From Novosphingobium profundi (GTDB lineage Bacteria; Pseudomonadota; Alphaproteobacteria; Sphingomonadales; Sphingomonadaceae), in assembly GCF_020524485.1 (NCBI RefSeq), contig NZ_JAIVLF010000005.1, positions 62,001-126,000 of the forward strand: 64,000 nt of DNA, in the 5' to 3' direction. Numbering within the stretch: the stretch's first letter is position 1; each line of letters begins with the position of its first letter. A program made the position numbers and the translations under genes. The notes beneath the pieces are model-generated. The model was not told the origin of the DNA. It worked only from the letters and a program-made list of their open reading frames with translations, and did not search any database. Below are positions 54,211 through 64,000 of the stretch, one piece after another.

Positions 54211-56238
54211 TTATCCCGCGATCACCCAGCTGATGGCGCCAACAAGGCCCAGCAGCATGACAAGAGCGTAGCTGTACAGGTAGCCCGACTGGACCTTCTG
54301 CGCGTAGGTCGAACCCTTGGACACGACCCAGGCCGCGCCGTCCGGACCGAACCGGTCGATAATCCCGATATCGAGCACCTTCCAGAACAGCTTGCCGAAA
54401 GCGAAGGCGCCCTTGATGAACACGAGATTGTAAAGTTCGTCGAACATCCACTTGCGGTAGACGAAGGTGTAGACCGGACCGATCTGCTCCACGACCTTGG
54501 CGGGGAACGACGTGTTCTTGATGTAACCGTACCAGGCAATGACCAGGCCGATCAGCATCACGATAAAGGGCATGTACTTGTAGATACCCGAGACTTCATG
54601 GAGCGCGTGGATCAGGTGCTCGTGGAAGACGAGACCGCCCTGCCAGAACTCACCCGTGCCTTCACTGACAAACCAGTGCTGGAACGCGAAGCCGGCAACC
54701 ACGGCGCCAACCGAGAGGATGATCAGCGGCAGAAGCATGACCAGCGGGCTCTCGTGCGGGTGGTAACCACCGGTGCCTTCGAGCGCGTGGCCGTGATCAG
54801 CGTGGCCGTGGTCGTCATGACCATGGCCGTGCGCATCATGGACGGCGTGCTGGATGTGCTCCGAACCGGCCCAACGGGGCTTGCCGAAGAAGGTGAGGAA
54901 CACCAGGCGCCACGAGTAGAAGCTCGTCATGAGCGCGGCGGCGATACCCATCCAGTAGGCGAAGAGGCCCATCGAGGTGCCGCTTGCGAAAGCTGCTTCG
55001 ATGATCGAGTCCTTCGAGTAGTACCCGGCAAAGCCGACACCGAAGAGACCCACGCCCGTGATGGCCAGCGTGCCCATCGTCATGGCCCAGAAGGTTACCG
55101 GGATCTTCTTGCGAAGGTCCCCGTAGAACCGCATGTCCTGCTCGTGGTGCATCGCGTGGATGACCGAACCGGCGCAAAGGAACAGCAGGGCCTTGAAGAA
55201 GGCGTGCGTGAAGAGGTGGAACATCGCCGAACCGAACGCGCCGACACCGATGGCGAAGAACATGTAGCCGAGCTGCGAGCAGGTCGAGTACGCGATCACG
55301 CGCTTGATGTCCCACTGCGTGCAGCCAACAGTTGCCGCGAAGAAGCAGGTCGCCGCGCCGATGAAGGTGATCACCGTCATCGTCGTCGCGCTGGCTTCGA
55401 ACATGGGCGAGAGACGGCAGCACATGAAGACACCGGCGGTGACCATGGTCGCTGCGTGGATGAGGGCCGAGACCGGGGTCGGGCCTTCCATCGCGTCCGG
55501 GAGCCAGGTGTGGAGGCCCAGCTGCGCCGACTTACCCATCGCACCCACGAACAGAAGCAGCGTGATCACCGTCATCGTATCGGCACGCATGCCGAGGAAG
55601 CCGATGGTCGAGCCCGCCATGCCCGGAACCGCATCCAGGATCTCGGGGATCGAGACGGTACCGAAGACGATGTAGGTCGCAAAGATGCCGAGCATGAAGC
55701 CAAGGTCACCAACGCGGTTGACGACGAAGGCCTTGATGGCGGCGGCACCAGCCGAAGGCTTGCGCAGGTAGAAACCGATGAGAAGGTACGAGGCGAGGCC
55801 CACGCCTTCCCAACCGAAGAACATCTGCACCAGGTTGTCGGCCGTCACCAGCATGAGCATCATGAAGGTGAAGAGCGAGAGGTAGGCGAAGAAGCGCGGC
55901 TTGTCCGGTTCGTCGTCCATGTACCCCCACGAGTAGAGGTGCACGAGTGAGGAGACCGACGTCACGACGACCAGCATGACCGCGGTCAGCGTGTCGACGC
56001 GCAGCGCCCAGTCGAAAACGAAGCTACCCGAGGCGACCCAGTGCAGGACCGGGACCACGGTCGGCTCGGCCGAGCCGGTGAGGTAGGGGATGAAGACCGA
56101 CCAGGACAGGGCGGCGGAGATGAACAGACCCACAGTCGTGATGACTTTGGCCGGCATTCCACCGAGATCCTTGTTTCCAAGGCCAGTGATGATCGCTGCC
56201 AGAAGCGGCAGGAATACGATGATCAGGATCGGGTGCAA
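54211..56238 (-). CDS. nuoL: NADH-quinone oxidoreductase subunit L
   Basis: A 675-residue largest antiporter-like subunit with the lateral helix at the C terminus. Motifs include FFGWEGVGLASYLLIGF, GKSAQLGLHTWLPDAMEGPTPVSALIHAATMVTAG and KRVIAYSTCSQLGYMFFA. A His/Asp/Gly-rich loop lies at about residues 465-495, absent from short homologues, and could bind metal. nuoM begins one base after its stop. Confidence 0.96.
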   Translation of the reverse strand: MHPILIIVFLPLLAAIITGLGNKDLGGMPAKVITTVGLFISAALSWSVFIPYLTGSAEPTVVPVLHWVASGSFVFDWALRVDTLTAVMLVVVTSVSSLVHLYSWGYMDDEPDKPRFFAYLSLFTFMMLMLVTADNLVQMFFGWEGVGLASYLLIGFYLRKPSAGAAAIKAFVVNRVGDLGFMLGIFATYIVFGTVSIPEILDAVPGMAGSTIGFLGMRADTMTVITLLLFVGAMGKSAQLGLHTWLPDAMEGPTPVSALIHAATMVTAGVFMCCRLSPMFEASATTMTVITFIGAATCFFAATVGCTQWDIKRVIAYSTCSQLGYMFFAIGVGAFGSAMFHLFTHAFFKALLFLCAGSVIHAMHHEQDMRFYGDLRKKIPVTFWAMTMGTLAITGVGLFGVGFAGYYSKDSIIEAAFASGTSMGLFAYWMGIAAALMTSFYSWRLVFLTFFGKPRWAGSEHIQHAVHDAHGHGHDDHGHADHGHALEGTGGYHPHESPLVMLLPLIILSVGAVVAGFAFQHWFVSEGTGEFWQGGLVFHEHLIHALHEVSGIYKYMPFIVMLIGLVIAWYGYIKNTSFPAKVVEQIGPVYTFVYRKWMFDELYNLVFIKGAFAFGKLFWKVLDIGIIDRFGPDGAAWVVSKGSTYAQKVQSGYLYSYALVMLLGLVGAISWVIAG

Positions 56239-56242
56239 GGCC

Positions 56243-56548
56243 TTATCCCTTCATCCGGTTGACGTCGTCGACGGCAATGGTGCCGCGGCCACGGAAGTAG
56301 ATAACGAGGATCGCCAGACCAACTGCGGCTTCACCCGCAGCGACGGTCAGAACGAACATGGCGAAAATCTGGCCGGTCAGATCACCCAGGAAGGCGCTGA
56401 ACGCAACGAGATTGATGTTCACCGCAAGCAGGATGAGTTCGATCGCCATGAGGACGATGATCACATTCTTGCGGTTGAGGAAAATGCCGAGGACACCGAG
56501 CACGAACAGGATCGAGCTCACCACGACATAGTGTTCGACGCCGATCAC
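56243..56548 (-). CDS. nuoK: NADH-quinone oxidoreductase subunit K
   Basis: A 101-residue three-helix complex I subunit. [29 protein letters not shown] contains the conserved membrane Glu residues, followed by [18 protein letters not shown] with the second. Start overlaps the nuoJ stop by 4 bases; nuoL follows after 4 bases. Confidence 0.96.
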   Translation of the reverse strand: MIGVEHYVVVSSILFVLGVLGIFLNRKNVIIVLMAIELILLAVNINLVAFSAFLGDLTGQIFAMFVLTVAAGEAAVGLAILVIYFRGRGTIAVDDVNRMKG

Positions 56549-57162
56549 AGCGTAACCCCCTTGCCCACTTCGGGCTTCACGTTGACGGTCGCCTCGTCGG
56601 GACGACGCGCGTTCTGCTTGGAGATGTTCTGAACGAGAGCCTCGCCGCGCTGACGATGGGTCAGGACGATGGCGCCGATCATGGCGACAAGCAGGATGAT
56701 ACCGGCTGCCTCGAAGAGGAACAGGTAGCGGCTGTAGAGGAGCGCACCGATCGCGGTGGTGTTGGAGACATCCTCCGCGACGGCTGCGGTACCGTCCGGC
56801 GTGCCGAGCTCGAGCGAACCGGCGCGGTAGGCACCAATCCCGAGAACGATTTCAGCCAGAAGCACGAGCGCCACGAGCGCCCCCAGCGGGAAGTAGCGAA
56901 CGAAGCCTGCACGCAGTTCGGCGAAGTCGATGTCGAGCATCATGACGACGAACAGGAACAGGACGGCGACCGCGCCCACGTAAACGATGACAAGCAGCAT
57001 CGCGATGAATTCGGCACCGACCAGAACCATCAGGCCCGCCGCGTTGAAGAACGCCAGGATCAGCCAGAGGACCGAATGCACCGGGTTGCGCGAAAGGATG
57101 GTGATCGCGCCCGAGGCAACGGTCATCACCGCGAAAAGATAGAAGGCAATAACGTGAATCAT
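56545..57162 (-). CDS. nuoJ: NADH-quinone oxidoreductase subunit J
   Basis: A 205-residue complex I membrane subunit with five helices. [36 protein letters not shown] and [16 protein letters not shown] are the conserved parts of the proton channel. The C-terminal hydrophilic tail ends [10 protein letters not shown]. nuoI lies 15 bases upstream. Confidence 0.95.
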   Translation of the reverse strand: MIHVIAFYLFAVMTVASGAITILSRNPVHSVLWLILAFFNAAGLMVLVGAEFIAMLLVIVYVGAVAVLFLFVVMMLDIDFAELRAGFVRYFPLGALVALVLLAEIVLGIGAYRAGSLELGTPDGTAAVAEDVSNTTAIGALLYSRYLFLFEAAGIILLVAMIGAIVLTHRQRGEALVQNISKQNARRPDEATVNVKPEVGKGVTL

Positions 57163-57177
57163 GACCCCGCGAGCCCC

Positions 57178-57663
57178 CTAGCGATACGGCGCATCGGCTT
57201 CAAGGTTCGCGGCAATTGCCCGCTCCCACTTATCGCCGTTCGCCAAAAGCTTAGCCTTGTCATAGAGCAGTTCCTCGCGCGTTTCGGTCGCGTATTCGAA
57301 GTTCGGCCCCTCGACGATCGCATCCACAGGGCAAGCTTCCTGGCAGAAGCCGCAGTAGATGCACTTCGTCATGTCGATGTCGTAACGCGTGGTGCGGCGC
57401 GAACCGTCATCACGCGGCGCGGCTTCGATCGTGATCGCCTGTGCCGGACAGATCGCCTCGCACAGCTTGCACGCGATGCAGCGCTCCTCGCCGTTGGGAT
57501 AACGGCGAAGGGCATGCTCACCACGGAAGCGGGGCGAAAGCGGGTTCTTCTCGAAGGGGTAGTTGATCGTCGCCTTCGGCTTGAAGAAGTACTTCAGCGT
57601 CAGGGTGTGGGCCTTCACGAACTCATAGAGCGTGAAGGACTTTACGAGTTGAGCGACGCTCAT
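57178..57663 (-). CDS. nuoI: NADH-quinone oxidoreductase subunit I
   Basis: 161 residues. Two [4Fe-4S] motifs, [12 protein letters not shown] and [12 protein letters not shown], carry electrons to the quinone module. The ATG at 57663 overlaps the nuoH stop (TGATG); the longer frame upstream is inside nuoH. The start [19 protein letters not shown] is typical of alphaproteobacterial NuoI. Confidence 0.96.
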   Translation of the reverse strand: MSVAQLVKSFTLYEFVKAHTLTLKYFFKPKATINYPFEKNPLSPRFRGEHALRRYPNGEERCIACKLCEAICPAQAITIEAAPRDDGSRRTTRYDIDMTKCIYCGFCQEACPVDAIVEGPNFEYATETREELLYDKAKLLANGDKWERAIAANLEADAPYR

Positions 57664-58706
57664 CAGGAATACCTCGTCAGCATCAGGTAGCCCGAGACCA
57701 GGACCACGAAGAGGAGCGAAACCGGCAGGAAGACCTTCCAGCCGAGACGCATCAGCTGGTCGTAGCGGTAGCGCGGGACGGTCGCCTTCACCCAGGAGAA
57801 GACGAAGAAGAAGAAGAAGACCTTGAGCAGGAACCAGATGAAGCCCGGGACAAGGTACAGCGGTGCCCAGTCCAGCGGCGGCAGCCAGCCACCGAAGAAC
57901 AGCGTGGTGTTGAGCGCGCACATCAGGAGGACGTTCGCGTACTCACCCAGCCAGTAGGCGGCAAACGCCATCGACGAATACTCGGTCTGGTAACCGGCCA
58001 CGAGCTCCGATTCCGCCTCGGTAAGGTCGAACGGAGCGCGCTGGGTTTCTGCGAGCGAGGAGATGAGGAACATCACCCACATCGGGAACAGCAGCGGGTT
58101 GAACACGAAGCCGTTGAAGATGCCGAAGACATGTCCCTGCTGCGCCTTGACGATGTCGTTCATGTTGAACGTGCCCGACCACAGGACGACGCAGATGATG
58201 ATGAAGCCGATGGAGACTTCGTACGAGATCATCTGGGCCGATGCGCGCATCGCCGAGAAGAAGGGATACTTCGAGTTCGAAGCCCAACCCGCCATGATCG
58301 TGCCGTAGACACCAAGCGAGCTGATCGCGAGGATGTAGAGCAGGCCGACGTTGATGTCGGCGAGCATGGCACCCGAGTTGAACGGGATCACCGCCCAGGC
58401 CATCAGCGCGATGGTGAAGGTCACCACCGGCGCGATGAGGAAGATGCCCTTGTTCGCGGCCGAAGGAACAATGGTTTCCTGGAGGAAAACCTTGAGGCCG
58501 TCCGCAAACGACTGGAGAAGACCGAACGGGCCGACGACGTTGGGGCCACGGCGAAGCGCCATGGCAGCCCAGATCTTGCGGTCGACGTAGATGATCATCG
58601 CGACGGCCAGCATGAGCGGCAGGGCGATGAGAAGAATGCCGCAGATGGTCGCGACAAACCACGCCCAGTCATAGGTCATTCCAAGCGATTGGAAGAAAGC
58701 GGTCAT
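57663..58706 (-). CDS. nuoH: NADH-quinone oxidoreductase subunit H
   Basis: A 347-residue complex I membrane subunit forming the quinone chamber. Signatures are [51 protein letters not shown] and [20 protein letters not shown], with the acidic residues lining the quinone path. Its start overlaps the nuoG stop by 4 bases. Confidence 0.97.
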   Translation of the reverse strand: MTAFFQSLGMTYDWAWFVATICGILLIALPLMLAVAMIIYVDRKIWAAMALRRGPNVVGPFGLLQSFADGLKVFLQETIVPSAANKGIFLIAPVVTFTIALMAWAVIPFNSGAMLADINVGLLYILAISSLGVYGTIMAGWASNSKYPFFSAMRASAQMISYEVSIGFIIICVVLWSGTFNMNDIVKAQQGHVFGIFNGFVFNPLLFPMWVMFLISSLAETQRAPFDLTEAESELVAGYQTEYSSMAFAAYWLGEYANVLLMCALNTTLFFGGWLPPLDWAPLYLVPGFIWFLLKVFFFFFVFSWVKATVPRYRYDQLMRLGWKVFLPVSLLFVVLVSGYLMLTRYS

Positions 58707-60721
58707 TCCGCGGCCTCCGCGATCTCTTCCCCGTGAAGCAGTTCAGCCGAACACTGCTGCATCACCGCGCTGGCGCGCGCGATGGGGTTGGTCAGATAGA
58801 AGTCCTTGATCGGATAAGCGATCACACCGGAAGCGGAGCCGCCCCCGGCAGGCAGGTCATGCCCGTAGTCGGCCAGACCTTCGCTGCCAAGTGCAGGAAC
58901 CTCAGCGGCCATTGCGGCGCGCAGTTCCTCGAAGTTGTCGAAGCCGACCGAGACACCGAAGGCATCGGCCATGGCCCGCAGGATCGTCCAGTCCTCACGG
59001 GCGTCGCCCGGAGCAAAGACCGCCTTGTCCGAAAGCTGAACGCGACCTTCCGTGTTGACGTAGGTGCCGTTCTTCTCGGTGTAGGCCGCGGCCGGCAGGA
59101 TGACGTCGGCCGCGTGCGCGCCCTTATCGCCGTGGTGGCCGATGTAGACGACCATGGAATTCGCAAACTTCGTGAAGTCCACTTCGTCCGCCCCCAGCGC
59201 CAGCAGCACCTTGGGAGCTGCTGCGACGAGATCAGCGATGCCGCCCTTCTGTGCGTAGCCCAGCATCAGGCCGCCCATGCGGGCCGCCGAAAGGTGCAGG
59301 ACGTTGAAGCCGTTCCAGGTCGAACCGTCTTCCAGCTCGCGCACGAGCTTGAGCTGGCTGGCGATCGAAAGCGATGCTTCGAGGCCACCACGGCCAAGCC
59401 CTGCCCCGCCGACGATCATCGCCGGACGCTTGGCAGCGGAAAGGGCATCCCACGCGTGCTGGGGAAGCTGGTTGAGAACCGAGAGGTCTTCGCCGAGGAA
59501 CTCGCCACCGAATGTGGTTTCCCACTCCGGACCGATCAGGAAGACCTTGGCGCCGCGCTTGACCGCCTTGCGCAGACGGACGTTGACGAGCGGGGCCTCG
59601 GTACGGACCTGGCTGCCCACGATCAGGATCGCATCAGCGGTCTCGATGTCGTTGAAACCGGTATTGAAGTTGACCGCAGCCAGGCTCGAACAGTCGTAGT
59701 CCATGCCGGTCTGACGACCTTCCAGAAGCGACGAACCGAGCGCGCCGAGGAGCTTCTTGGCCGCGAACATGGTCTCGCAATCGAGCATGTCACCCGCAAC
59801 AGCGGCAATCGAGTTGCCCGGATTGAGCGAGGCGATGGCCGAGAAGGCTTCCTGCCAGCTCACCGCAACCAACTTGCCGTCCTTGCGCAGGAACGGCTTG
59901 TCGAGGCGGCGCTTGGTCAGGCCATCAACCTGGTAGCGCGCCTTGTCCGAGATCCATTCCTCGTTGACGTCATCGTTGACGCGCGGAAGCACGCGAAGCA
60001 CTTCGCGGCCACGGCTGTCGATGCGGATGTTCGAACCCACCGCGTCAGAGACGTCGATGCCGATCGTCTTCTTGAGTTCCCAGGGACGGGCCTCGAACGC
60101 GTAGGGACGCGAAGTCAGCGCACCGACCGGGCACAGGTCGATCACGTTGGCCGACATCTCGTGGCTGGCCGCCTTTTCGAGATAGGTCGTGATCTGCATG
60201 TTCTCGCCGCGATAGATCGCGCCGATCTCGTCCACACCGGCGATCTCCTCGGAGAAGCGCACGCAGCGGGTGCAGTGGATGCAGCGCGTCATCGTCGTCT
60301 TGATGAGCGGGCCCATGTTCTTGGTGGTGACGGCGCGCTTGCTTTCGTCATAGCGCGAACCGCCACGGCCATAGGCCACCGACTGGTCCTGCAGGTCGCA
60401 CTCGCCGCCCTGGTCACAGATCGGGCAGTCGAGCGGGTGGTTGATGAGGAGGAACTCCATCACGCCTTCGCGCGCCTTCTTGACCATCTCGGAGTCCGTG
60501 CGGATCTCCTGGCCTTCGTTGGCGGGCAGCGCGCAGGAGGCCTGCGGCTTGGGCGGTCCGGGCTTCACCTCGACCAGGCACATGCGGCAGTTGCCGGCGA
60601 TGCTCAGGCGCTCGTGGTAGCAGAAGCGCGGGATTTCCTTGCCGGCGAGTTCGCAGGCCTGCAGGACGGTTGCGCCCTGCGGTACCTCGATTTCTACGCC
60701 GTCTACTTTGACCTTGGGCAT
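58703..60721 (-). CDS. nuoG: NADH-quinone oxidoreductase subunit G
   Basis: 672 residues. N-terminal [2Fe-2S] ferredoxin domain ([21 protein letters not shown]), then [18 protein letters not shown] with the HxxxC-type cluster, [13 protein letters not shown], and a molybdopterin-oxidoreductase-like domain without cofactor motifs. Part of the peripheral arm relaying electrons from NuoF. Its ATG overlaps the nuoF stop by one base. Confidence 0.97.
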   Translation of the reverse strand: MPKVKVDGVEIEVPQGATVLQACELAGKEIPRFCYHERLSIAGNCRMCLVEVKPGPPKPQASCALPANEGQEIRTDSEMVKKAREGVMEFLLINHPLDCPICDQGGECDLQDQSVAYGRGGSRYDESKRAVTTKNMGPLIKTTMTRCIHCTRCVRFSEEIAGVDEIGAIYRGENMQITTYLEKAASHEMSANVIDLCPVGALTSRPYAFEARPWELKKTIGIDVSDAVGSNIRIDSRGREVLRVLPRVNDDVNEEWISDKARYQVDGLTKRRLDKPFLRKDGKLVAVSWQEAFSAIASLNPGNSIAAVAGDMLDCETMFAAKKLLGALGSSLLEGRQTGMDYDCSSLAAVNFNTGFNDIETADAILIVGSQVRTEAPLVNVRLRKAVKRGAKVFLIGPEWETTFGGEFLGEDLSVLNQLPQHAWDALSAAKRPAMIVGGAGLGRGGLEASLSIASQLKLVRELEDGSTWNGFNVLHLSAARMGGLMLGYAQKGGIADLVAAAPKVLLALGADEVDFTKFANSMVVYIGHHGDKGAHAADVILPAAAYTEKNGTYVNTEGRVQLSDKAVFAPGDAREDWTILRAMADAFGVSVGFDNFEELRAAMAAEVPALGSEGLADYGHDLPAGGGSASGVIAYPIKDFYLTNPIARASAVMQQCSAELLHGEEIAEAAE

Positions 60722-62022
60722 TACTCAGCAGCCTCCGGCATGTTTTCGGCAATCCGGCGTTCCAGCTCGGGGCGGAAATGACGGATCAGACCCTGGATCG
60801 GCCATGCAGCGGCGTCACCCAGGGCGCAGATGGTGTGGCCTTCGACCTGCTTGGTCACCTGGAACAGCATGTCGATTTCTTCGACCGACGCGTCGCCGGT
60901 GCGCAGGCGCTCCATGACGCGCCACATCCAGCCCGTGCCTTCGCGGCACGGCGTGCACTGACCGCAGCTCTCGTGCTTGTAGAAGTACGAGATGCGGCTG
61001 ATGGCACGCACGATGTCGGTGGACTTGTCCATGACGATGATCGCCGCGGTACCGAGGCCCGAGCCCACGGCCTTGAGGCCGTCGTAGTCCATCGGGCAGT
61101 CGATGATGTCCTTGGCGGGCACCAGCGGAACCGACGAACCACCCGGGATCACGGCAAGGAGGTTATCCCATCCGCCGCGGATACCGCCGCAGTGCTTCTC
61201 GATCAGCTCGCGGAAGGAGATCGACATCTCCTCTTCCACGACGCAAGGCTTGTCGACGTGGCCCGAGATCTGGAACAGCTTGGTGCCGCGGTTGTTCTCG
61301 TTGCCGAAGCTGGAGAACCAGGCCGCGCCGCGCCGCATGATGGTGGGCGCAACCGCGATCGATTCCACGTTGTTCACGGTGGTCGGGCAGCCATAGAGGC
61401 CGGCACCGGCCGGGAACGGGGGCTTGAGACGGGGCTGGCCCTTCTTGCCTTCCAGGCTCTCGATCATCGCGGTTTCCTCACCGCAGATGTACGCGCCCGC
61501 ACCGCGGTGGACGAAGACGTCGAAGTCGTAACCCGAACCGCAGGCGTTCTTACCGAGCAGGCCCGCCGCGTAGGCTTCCTCGCGTGCAGCGAAGAGGACC
61601 TCGGCTTCGCGGATGTATTCGCCGCGAATGTAGATGTAGGCCGCCCGCGCCCCCATCGCGAAACCGGCCACAAGCGCGCCTTCGAAGAGAAGGTGCGGGT
61701 CGTGGCGCATGATCTCGCGGTCCTTGCACGAACCGGGCTCGGATTCGTCCGCGTTGATGACCAGGAAGCTGGGCTTGGGATTGCCGGCTGCGTCCTTGGG
61801 CGGCTCCTTGGGCATGAACGACCACTTGAGGCCGGTCGGGAAGCCTGCGCCGCCGCGGCCACGAAGACCCGAAGCCTTCATTTCCTCGACGATGGCTTCC
61901 TTGCCTTTGGCGAGGATATCCTTGGTACCGTCCCAGGCGCCGCGCGCCATGGCTTCCTTCAGGTTCCAGGGCTGGAACCCGTAGAGGTTGGTGAAAATGC
62001 GATCCTTGTCGGCGAGTGCCAT
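60721..62022 (-). CDS. nuoF: NADH-quinone oxidoreductase subunit F
   Basis: 433 residues. NADH/FMN site [19 protein letters not shown] and [18 protein letters not shown], and the [4Fe-4S] motif [12 protein letters not shown]. It oxidises NADH and passes electrons to the cluster chain. It follows nuoE after 3 bases. Confidence 0.97.
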   Translation of the reverse strand: MALADKDRIFTNLYGFQPWNLKEAMARGAWDGTKDILAKGKEAIVEEMKASGLRGRGGAGFPTGLKWSFMPKEPPKDAAGNPKPSFLVINADESEPGSCKDREIMRHDPHLLFEGALVAGFAMGARAAYIYIRGEYIREAEVLFAAREEAYAAGLLGKNACGSGYDFDVFVHRGAGAYICGEETAMIESLEGKKGQPRLKPPFPAGAGLYGCPTTVNNVESIAVAPTIMRRGAAWFSSFGNENNRGTKLFQISGHVDKPCVVEEEMSISFRELIEKHCGGIRGGWDNLLAVIPGGSSVPLVPAKDIIDCPMDYDGLKAVGSGLGTAAIIVMDKSTDIVRAISRISYFYKHESCGQCTPCREGTGWMWRVMERLRTGDASVEEIDMLFQVTKQVEGHTICALGDAAAWPIQGLIRHFRPELERRIAENMPEAAE

Positions 62023-62025
62023 GAC

Positions 62026-62694
62026 TTACCACTCCCCCCGGTAATCGTGATTTTCGGTGACCATGTCCTTGAGCGTGGTCGGACCACCGACCGGCTCGAC
62101 CGTATGACGACCGGGCTCCTGCGTACCGGCCTTGGGCGTTTCGCCTGCGGCCAGTGCATCAAGCACCTTGTCGAGGCGCTCTGCGGTGAGATCCTCGTAG
62201 TTGTCGTCGTTGATCTGAACCATCGGGGCCGACGCGCAGTTACCCATGCACTCGACCTCGGTGAAAGACCAGAGGCCGTCTTCCGAAATGTGGCCGGCCT
62301 TCATCCCGCGCTTCTTGCAGGCGGAGATGAGGTCATCCGACCCACGCAGCATGCAGGGCGTCGTGCCGCAGACCTGGACGTGGAACCGACCGATCGGTGC
62401 GATGTTGTACATCGTGTAGAAGGTCGCAACCTCGACGACGCGAATGATCGGCATGTCGAGATAGGCCGCCACGTATTCCATCACCGGGATGGGCAGCCAG
62501 CCCTGCGTGTTCTCTTCGGCGCCGACCTGGCGCTGGGCGAGGTCGAGCAGCGGCATCACGGCCGAGCGCTGACGCCCTTCCGGGTACCGCGAGAGTACGT
62601 CCTTCGACTTCTCGGCATTTTCGGGCGTCCAGGCAAAATTGCCCCAGCGCGCCCGCATTTCCGGCGTATCCGGTTCGATATAGCGGTCAGCCAT
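62026..62694 (-). CDS. nuoE: NADH-quinone oxidoreductase subunit E
   Basis: 222 residues, thioredoxin-like fold with a [2Fe-2S] site: CGTTPCMLRGSDDL and ECMGNCASAPMVQIND supply four cysteines. The Pro/Gly-rich tail extends past the usual end. Start overlaps the small upstream membrane-protein gene by 8 bases. Confidence 0.96.
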   Translation of the reverse strand: MADRYIEPDTPEMRARWGNFAWTPENAEKSKDVLSRYPEGRQRSAVMPLLDLAQRQVGAEENTQGWLPIPVMEYVAAYLDMPIIRVVEVATFYTMYNIAPIGRFHVQVCGTTPCMLRGSDDLISACKKRGMKAGHISEDGLWSFTEVECMGNCASAPMVQINDDNYEDLTAERLDKVLDALAAGETPKAGTQEPGRHTVEPVGGPTTLKDMVTENHDYRGEW

Positions 62695-62887
62695 GCTTAC
62701 CCCTGCGCTTCAGCCACTGTTCCTGGCCGAAAAAGAAAATTTCAAAACCACCGATGGCGGTCGCCAGCATGGCGACGGTCTGCGAGGGAACCCCGCCCAC
62801 CGACATCACGCCGAAATAAAACGCGACGAGGCAGAGGCCCGTAAGCCCTGCCCAGACGCGCAGCATCTCAACCGAGGAGAGGTTCAT
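62687..62887 (-). CDS. small membrane protein between nuoD and nuoE, unknown function
   Basis: 66 residues with two hydrophobic stretches (LRVWAGLTGLCLVAFYFGVM and VAMLATAIGGFEIFFFG) and a basic tail QWLKRRGKHG. The ATG at 62887 overlaps the upstream gene by 4 bases, and its stop overlaps nuoE by 8, so it is translated within the nuo series. The longer upstream frame is inside the neighbour. It could be an accessory of complex I; no family recognised. Confidence 0.75.
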   Translation of the reverse strand: MNLSSVEMLRVWAGLTGLCLVAFYFGVMSVGGVPSQTVAMLATAIGGFEIFFFGQEQWLKRRGKHG

Positions 62888-63234
62888 CGAATGAACTCCA
62901 CCCGGCTGCACTTGTCGCCCTCGAAGCTGTAGACGGCGAGAACGTCGAACGGCTCGACGAGTTCGGACCCATCGCTTGCCGGACCACGCGTGACGTGTTC
63001 GCGAAAGACGACGAAGTTCTCGGTTTCCTCGACTGAGACGATCTCGGCATGGTTCTCGGGCCACTTGACGAAGGCGGCGGCAAGGCCGGTACGCGTACCT
63101 TCCTTGCCTTCGCGCACGACCGCACCGCGGTAACCTGCCTCGCAGGCGTCGTCGGTCATGTAGGAGACGTAGAGATCGGCGTCCTTGGCGTTGTAGGCCG
63201 CGATCATCGCCTTGGCTGTTTCGAGCTTACTCAC
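62884..63234 (-). CDS. SnoaL/NTF2-like family protein
   Basis: 116 residues in a cone-like NTF2 fold: [31 protein letters not shown] start, [16 protein letters not shown], and [19 protein letters not shown], the typical ending strand pair. Members include isomerases and stress-binding proteins, so no reaction can be assigned. GTG start overlaps the nuoD stop; the next small gene overlaps its end by 4 bases. An insert in the complex I operon. Confidence 0.85.
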   Translation of the reverse strand: MSKLETAKAMIAAYNAKDADLYVSYMTDDACEAGYRGAVVREGKEGTRTGLAAAFVKWPENHAEIVSVEETENFVVFREHVTRGPASDGSELVEPFDVLAVYSFEGDKCSRVEFIR

Positions 63235-64000
63235 CGGTCACACTCTCCGAACACGATATCAAGGGCACCAAGAATGGCCGTGGCGTCGGGCAGCATGTGC
63301 CCCTTGCACAGGAAGTCCATCGCCTGGAGGTGGCTGAAGGCCGTCGGGCGGATCTTGCAGCGGTACGGCTTGTTGGAGCCGTCCGAGACCAGGTACACGC
63401 CGAATTCGCCCTTGGGGCTTTCCGTCGCGACGTAGACTTCGCCTGCGGGGACGTGGAAGCCCTCGGTGTAGAGCTTGAAGTGATGGATCAGCGATTCCAT
63501 CGAAGTCTTCATCTCAGCGCGCTTGGGCGGACCGACCTTACGATCGGTGGTCATGATCGGGCCTTCGGGCATCTGCGCGAGGCACTGCTTCATGATCTTC
63601 GCCGACTGGCGCACTTCCTCGACGCGAACCATGAAACGGCCGTAACAGTCCGATTCCGTGGCGACCGGAACATCGAATTCCATGCGGTCGTAGACGTCGT
63701 AGGGCTGGCTCTTGCGGATATCCCACGGGATACCGGCGCCGCGGATCATCGGACCCGAGAAACCCCAGGCCAGCGCGTCCTCGCGCGAAACCTTGGCAAT
63801 ATCGACATTGCGCTGCTTGAAGATGCGGTTGTCGACGACGAGGCTCATCGCGTCCTCGAACAGCTCGGGCAGGCGCGTGTCGAGCCAGTCACCGATGTCG
63901 GCGAGGAGCTTGAGCGGCACGTCCTGGTGCACGCCGCCCGGACGGAACCAGGCCGAGTGCATGCGGGCACCCGAGGCGCGTTCGAAGAAGTTGAGGCAGT
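63231..64000 (-). CDS. nuoD: NADH-quinone oxidoreductase subunit D (partial, 5' end off window)
   Basis: The C-terminal 256 residues or so of the 49-kDa subunit, with the frame continuing past the right edge. [54 protein letters not shown] and the end [12 protein letters not shown] are diagnostic. With NuoB it forms the quinone-reducing site of complex I. nuoC, nuoB and nuoA should lie just beyond the window. Confidence 0.97.
   Translation of the reverse strand, partial: CLNFFERASGARMHSAWFRPGGVHQDVPLKLLADIGDWLDTRLPELFEDAMSLVVDNRIFKQRNVDIAKVSREDALAWGFSGPMIRGAGIPWDIRKSQPYDVYDRMEFDVPVATESDCYGRFMVRVEEVRQSAKIMKQCLAQMPEGPIMTTDRKVGPPKRAEMKTSMESLIHHFKLYTEGFHVPAGEVYVATESPKGEFGVYLVSDGSNKPYRCKIRPTAFSHLQAMDFLCKGHMLPDATAILGALDIVFGECDR

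Noticed and set aside
58733..62844. Two long plus-strand open frames (over 680 codons each) across nuoG, nuoF and nuoE
   Set aside because: They are antisense shadows of conserved complex I genes, with low-complexity Arg/Asp/His peptides and no ribosome-binding sites.
1..64000. CRISPR arrays, insertion sequences, prophage or integrative element
   Set aside because: No regularly spaced repeats, transposase or integrase motifs, or phage genes were seen; the single tRNA has no visible duplicated 3' end nearby.

Overview
The window is high-GC, gene-dense chromosomal DNA from an alphaproteobacterium, most likely a sphingomonad of the Novosphingobium type. This is inferred from the gene order trpE-trpG-trpD-trpC / moaC-moeA-lexA / comEC-gltX-gltA, from the alphaproteobacterial nuo operon followed by birA-coaX-RNase J-DUF1467, from the LexA box of the form GTTC-N7-GTTC, and from protein sequence character. 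No species can be named from the sequence alone. No phage, insertion sequence, CRISPR array or rRNA was found; one tRNA (Arg, CCT) is present.

Layout. 1-5 kb: small envelope proteins, an AraC-type regulator, and a TetR regulator divergent from a secreted GH79-like glycosidase across a palindromic operator. 5-10.8 kb: a three-gene minus-strand metal operon (two COG0523 GTPases flanking a DUF1826 protein) behind a Zur-like box, divergent from a copper ATPase (copA) and its regulator cueR, which have a 19-bp-spacer MerR-type promoter. 11-16.4 kb: an iron-uptake operon (TonB receptor, a frameshifted esterase, two small membrane proteins, PepSY protein) behind a Fur-like palindrome. 16.5-21.5 kb: tRNA-Arg, DUF1178, nitrilase and glutaredoxin genes, then a small heat-shock gene with an RpoH-like promoter and a ROSE-like RNA thermometer, then an MFS transporter and a PepSY protein. 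21.5-28 kb: an oxidoreductase, pyrG, secG, tpiA and a divergent ppiD-like chaperone. 28-41 kb: tryptophan and molybdopterin biosynthesis, lexA, comEC, gltX and gltA.

41-47.7 kb holds the least ordinary block. A four-gene minus-strand cluster contains a histidine-kinase-like protein with no phospho-accepting His, an Hpt-like protein with no His, a helical protein and a nucleotidyltransferase-like membrane protein. It is divergent from a 920-residue membrane-anchored coiled-coil protein. 47.7-64 kb is one long minus-strand series: respiratory complex I genes (nuoD to nuoN, with two small extra genes between nuoD and nuoE), then birA, coaX, RNase J and DUF1467.

Two copies of a ~112-bp intergenic repeat with hairpin ends lie at 10840 and 21352. 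The most novel leads are the His-less phosphorelay-like cluster, the DUF1826 protein whose HxD...H...R pattern suggests an Fe(II)/2-oxoglutarate oxygenase in a zinc-starvation operon, and the repeat family. All functional calls come from motif reading without database searches.
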